A stretch of DNA of 8,106 bases from Lysobacterales bacterium. GTDB lineage: Bacteria; Pseudomonadota; Gammaproteobacteria; Xanthomonadales; Marinicellaceae. Below, in pieces: positions 6,022 to 8,106 of the stretch (its first letter is position 1; each line of letters starts with the position of its first letter). Made by a program: the position numbers and the translations under genes. The DNA lies in the NCBI GenBank assembly GCA_026990095.1, contig JALSIL010000575.1:1-8106 (forward strand), read 5' to 3'. The notes under the pieces were generated by a model, which was not told where the DNA came from, searched no databases, and was given only the letters and a program-made list of their open reading frames with translations.

Positions 6022-6874
6022 AATTTTTCTCTGAGTTTTGTAAGTTAGTTCTGTTCTTTGCTTCTTGAAAATAATAAAGACCCAATCCTAACCTATCTAT
6101 TTTTTGGTCTTCACTATCTGTGTCTTGTTGTGATAAAACTGTGATAAAGTTATCCACCTCATCAACTAAGTTTTGCGAGCGTTCACGTATAAATGTTTTT
6201 ACTAAGGGCACATGTTTTACTGGCAAATCAACCTGTTGTACGATGCGTTGCATATAGAGATCATCTTCACTAGCTTGAATATTATGGCTAATTGTATTAA
6301 TAACATCACTAACACTTTCTGCCATAACATCAATAGCAAACTTTTCAGATTTGCTGCTAGAAGAAATATAATGTGAACGAATAAGCTTTACTTTATCAGC
6401 ACCTATTCTTTCTACTGCTTTATTCTCTATAAGGTCATCAAGAATAGAGCGAATGGTTGCTCCGCCGGAATACTTTTCAACCAAGCTTTCAAAAGAAATA
6501 TTATTATGGCTATCTTTTGAGTAAAGTTGAATTACAACTGGTTTTCCTTGTTCTAAATAATCTTCATCGCTAACCCAACCACTAAGCACACGAGATGCCC
6601 GGTGAAATGCTTCTGGCTTAGAATCCATTGAAACCAAATCATTATCAATTAAGTTTTTTACGTCTATCCAAGTTAAACCTGTAATAACAGCAACACGTGA
6701 TTTGTTTGCTTTTTTATTGTTAATACCAAACTCTTTATGAGCAGTATCTACATAACTCCACTTTAAAACCTCAGCTGCAGCCTTATAAGAAACACCATGA
6801 CGCAGTAAAATACGCACAAGCGGCTTAAAGATTCGCAAAAGTAGCTGGGTTAAATTATCTTTTATATCAGTCAT
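6008..6874 (-). CDS. DUF6502 family protein with HTH-like N-terminal region
   Basis: This 288-residue cytoplasmic protein has no signal peptide or membrane helix. The N-terminus resembles the DUF6502 family: RIFKPLVRILLRHGVSY (14-30), then a helix through WSYVDTAHKEFG (39-50), and KSRVAVITGLTWIDVKNLI (58-76), which reads like the turn and recognition helix of a winged-helix or HTH module. A second region near residues 118-165 (SFESLVEKYSGGATIRSILDDLIENKAVERIG) also looks like a winged-helix fold. The C-terminal third is polar and helical. The function of the family is not established; I infer a DNA-binding regulator. Its stop overlaps the DUF5666 start by 14 nt. ATG 6874 has only a weak ribosome binding site (GTGTGAAAA). 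Expression is probably from the promoter at 6925-6953, which is flanked by two palindromes. Confidence 0.8.
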   Translation of the reverse strand: MTDIKDNLTQLLLRIFKPLVRILLRHGVSYKAAAEVLKWSYVDTAHKEFGINNKKANKSRVAVITGLTWIDVKNLIDNDLVSMDSKPEAFHRASRVLSGWVSDEDYLEQGKPVVIQLYSKDSHNNISFESLVEKYSGGATIRSILDDLIENKAVERIGADKVKLIRSHYISSSSKSEKFAIDVMAESVSDVINTISHNIQASEDDLYMQRIVQQVDLPVKHVPLVKTFIRERSQNLVDEVDNFITVLSQQDTDSEDQKIDRLGLGLYYFQEAKNRTNLQNSEKNYEKE

Positions 6875-6895
6875 TTTTCACACTATTTATTATTT

Positions 6896-6915
6896 TTTCT
6901 AAATATATTTAGAAA
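6896..6915. promoter_or_regulatory. Perfect 20-bp palindrome, operator-like, in the DUF6502 leader
   Basis: TTTCTAAATATATTTAGAAA is an exact palindrome. It lies just downstream of the predicted minus-strand transcription start (about 6918), a classical repressor position. A 17-of-20 match recurs at 6958-6977. Base composition is AT-rich, which raises the chance background, but the length, the second copy and the placement support a protein-binding site. Confidence 0.6.
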
Positions 6916-6924
6916 TTGACTCAA

Positions 6925-6953
6925 ATAATAGAGGTAATATGGATTATTGTCAA
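6925..6953 (-). promoter_or_regulatory. Near-consensus sigma70 promoter for DUF6502-DUF5666
   Basis: On the minus strand the -35 hexamer is TTGACA (6953-6948) and the -10 hexamer is TATTAT (6930-6925), with a 17-bp spacer. The first hexamer is consensus and the second differs at one base. The predicted start near 6918 gives a leader of about 44 nt to the ATG at 6874. Confidence 0.75.
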
Positions 6954-6957
6954 CTTA

Positions 6958-6977
6958 TTTCTAAATTAATTTATAAA
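6958..6977. promoter_or_regulatory. Second operator-like site, imperfect copy of the 6896-6915 palindrome
   Basis: TTTCTAAATTAATTTATAAA matches the upstream palindrome at 17 of 20 positions, with the left half identical over nine bases. The centres of the two sites are 62 bp apart, close to six helical turns. This copy lies 4 bp beyond the -35 of the DUF6502 promoter and 41 bp before the acs -35, so it could affect either gene. Confidence 0.5.
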
Positions 6978-7018
6978 AATAAATTAAATCTTATATGTTT
7001 TATTTTTCAATGAATTAA

Positions 7019-7048
7019 TTGACCCAAACAATGCTCGTCTTTTATAAT
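7019..7048 (+). promoter_or_regulatory. acs: Near-consensus sigma70 promoter for acs
   Basis: TTGACC (7019-7024) and TATAAT (7043-7048) are separated by 18 bp. The -10 is perfect consensus and the -35 differs at one base. The predicted start near 7055 gives a leader of about 20 nt to ATG 7075. I see no convincing TGTGA-N6-TCACA CRP site upstream, unlike the CRP-dependent acs of E. coli. Confidence 0.75.
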
Positions 7049-7074
7049 CCAGATAAACAAGGCAAGGTAACAAA

Positions 7075-8106
7075 ATGGTGCATAAAACATATTCAGTAAT
7101 ACCCAGTTTTTTACAATCTACGTTAATAACAAAAGAAAAATACAAATCAATGTATCAAGATTCAATCCAAAACAACGAACTCTTTTGGAAGGAGCATGCC
7201 ACCACTCGACTAAACTGGATTAAACAATTTACCAAAATTAAAGAAACAAACTGGAGTGATAAAGCCGTAAATATTAAATGGTTTGAGGATGGCGTACTTA
7301 ATGTGTCGCATAACTGCATTGATAGGCATTTAAAAGACAAAGCCAATCAAAGTGCCATTATTTGGGAAGGCGATGACCCAAGCCAGGCACAAAACATCAC
7401 TTACCAACAGTTACATGATGAAGTCTGTCAGTTTGCCAATACGCTTAAATCACTGGGCGTACAAAAAGGCGATCGAGTCACTTTATACATGCCAATGATA
7501 CCAGAGGCAGCCTATGCCATGCTCGCTTGCAGTCGCATTGGGGCGATACATTCGGTTGTTTTTGGTGGGTTTTCAGCCGAAGCTTTAGCTGGTCGCATGG
7601 ATGATTGCGATTCGCATTACATCATTACAGCCGATGAAGGCATTCGAGGGGGCAAGAAAATTCCATTAAAAGCCACAGTCGATAAAGCAATAGAGTTGTG
7701 TACTGTTGAGGTCAAACATTCGATTGTAATCAAATACACCCAAGCCGATACGCCGTGGAATGATGCGATTGATGTTGATTATTTTGCACTTAAACAAGAC
7801 ATGGCAACACGCTGTGAAATTGAACCCATGAATGCTGAAGACCCTTTATTTATTCTCTACACATCGGGCTCAACAGGCAAACCCAAAGGTGTCTTGCACA
7901 CCACCGCAGGCTATTTATTGTATGCTAGCATTACTCATGAGTATGTTTTTGATTACCACCCGGGCGATGTTTATTGGTGTACTGCGGATGTGGGTTGGAT
8001 AACAGGACACTCTTATGTCGTTTATGGACCGCTTGCCAATGGTGCAACCACGCTTATGTTTGAGGGTGTTCCCAATTACCCTGATGCAAGCCGTATTTGG
8101 CAAGTG
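7075..8106 (+). CDS. acs: Acetyl-CoA synthetase, AMP-forming (3' partial)
   Basis: This enzyme activates acetate to acetyl-AMP and then acetyl-CoA (EC 6.2.1.1) in the cytoplasm. The frame is open from ATG 7075 to the right edge, giving 344 of an expected ~650 residues. An AAGG ribosome binding site at 7064-7067 supports this start, and the N-terminus (FLQSTLITKEKYKSMYQDSI) aligns with enterobacterial Acs. Family landmarks are the IKWFEDGVLNVSHNCIDRHL segment, AIIWEGDDPSQ, YMPMIPEAAYAMLACSRIGA, SVVFGGFS, and the ADEGIRGGKKIPLK region that contacts CoA. The adenylate-forming A3 loop YTSGSTGKPKG is at residues 262-272. WCTADVGWITGHSYVVYGPL and FEGVPNYPD follow. The C-terminal domain with the regulatory acetylated lysine lies beyond the window. 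It is transcribed divergently from the DUF6502 pair. Confidence 0.96.
   Translation, partial: MVHKTYSVIPSFLQSTLITKEKYKSMYQDSIQNNELFWKEHATTRLNWIKQFTKIKETNWSDKAVNIKWFEDGVLNVSHNCIDRHLKDKANQSAIIWEGDDPSQAQNITYQQLHDEVCQFANTLKSLGVQKGDRVTLYMPMIPEAAYAMLACSRIGAIHSVVFGGFSAEALAGRMDDCDSHYIITADEGIRGGKKIPLKATVDKAIELCTVEVKHSIVIKYTQADTPWNDAIDVDYFALKQDMATRCEIEPMNAEDPLFILYTSGSTGKPKGVLHTTAGYLLYASITHEYVFDYHPGDVYWCTADVGWITGHSYVVYGPLANGATTLMFEGVPNYPDASRIWQV

Noticed and set aside
6916..6943. Plus-strand TTGACT with TATGGA as an additional acs promoter
   Set aside because: The -10 is poor and the much better TTGACC-18-TATAAT lies nearer to acs.
6966..6987. TTAATTTA/TAAATTAA inverted repeat with a 6-base loop
   Set aside because: It is 8 bp of pure A/T in a very AT-rich spacer and overlaps the second operator-like site, so chance is likely.
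7155..7346. Minus-strand open frame opposite acs
   Set aside because: It is a shadow of the strongly conserved acs reading frame.

Overview
The window reads as a low-GC gammaproteobacterial chromosome. The best taxonomic evidence is the partial Acs, which is close to enterobacterial acetyl-CoA synthetase along its whole visible length, and the DUF47/Pit pair and SixA protein. I cannot name the genus from sequence alone. No rRNA, tRNA, CRISPR array or complete insertion sequence is visible.

Layout. (1) Positions 1-1906 hold a phosphate-uptake operon: a DUF47/PhoU-like accessory protein cut by the left edge, followed 12 bp later by a Pit-family phosphate permease, and then a perfect 13-bp inverted repeat. 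(2) Positions 2001-4388 hold a second plus-strand unit with its own sigma70-like promoter. It encodes an HD-superfamily protein, a SixA-type phosphohistidine phosphatase and a rhomboid-fold membrane protein. The three genes are joined by 4-nt and 8-nt overlaps. The rhomboid protein keeps the GxSG serine but lacks the catalytic His and the His of the HxxxN motif. (3) A 159-bp hairpin MITE-like element (4138-4296), with 20-bp terminal inverted repeats and a 5-bp target duplication, has inserted at the last codons of the rhomboid gene and now supplies its stop codon. A strong bidirectional terminator (4357-4388) follows. (4) The minus strand from 6874 to 4453 encodes a DUF6502 protein with an HTH-like N-terminus and an exported DUF5666-type beta-rich protein. 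The two genes overlap by 14 nt. (5) A very AT-rich divergent intergenic region (6875-7074) carries a near-consensus promoter for the DUF6502 pair, bracketed by two related operator-like palindromes, and a separate near-consensus promoter for acs. (6) acs starts at 7075 and runs off the right edge in an open frame.

How the genes work together. DUF47 and Pit form a low-affinity phosphate import system. The HD/SixA/rhomboid cassette is translationally coupled but its shared purpose is unknown. The DUF6502-DUF5666 pair looks like a regulator or cytoplasmic partner with an envelope or secreted product, and its promoter architecture suggests autoregulation. Acs converts acetate to acetyl-CoA and appears to be an ordinary housekeeping neighbour. 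The most notable observations are the MITE insertion that recoded a stop codon, the likely proteolytically dead rhomboid, and the paired palindromes around the DUF6502 promoter.
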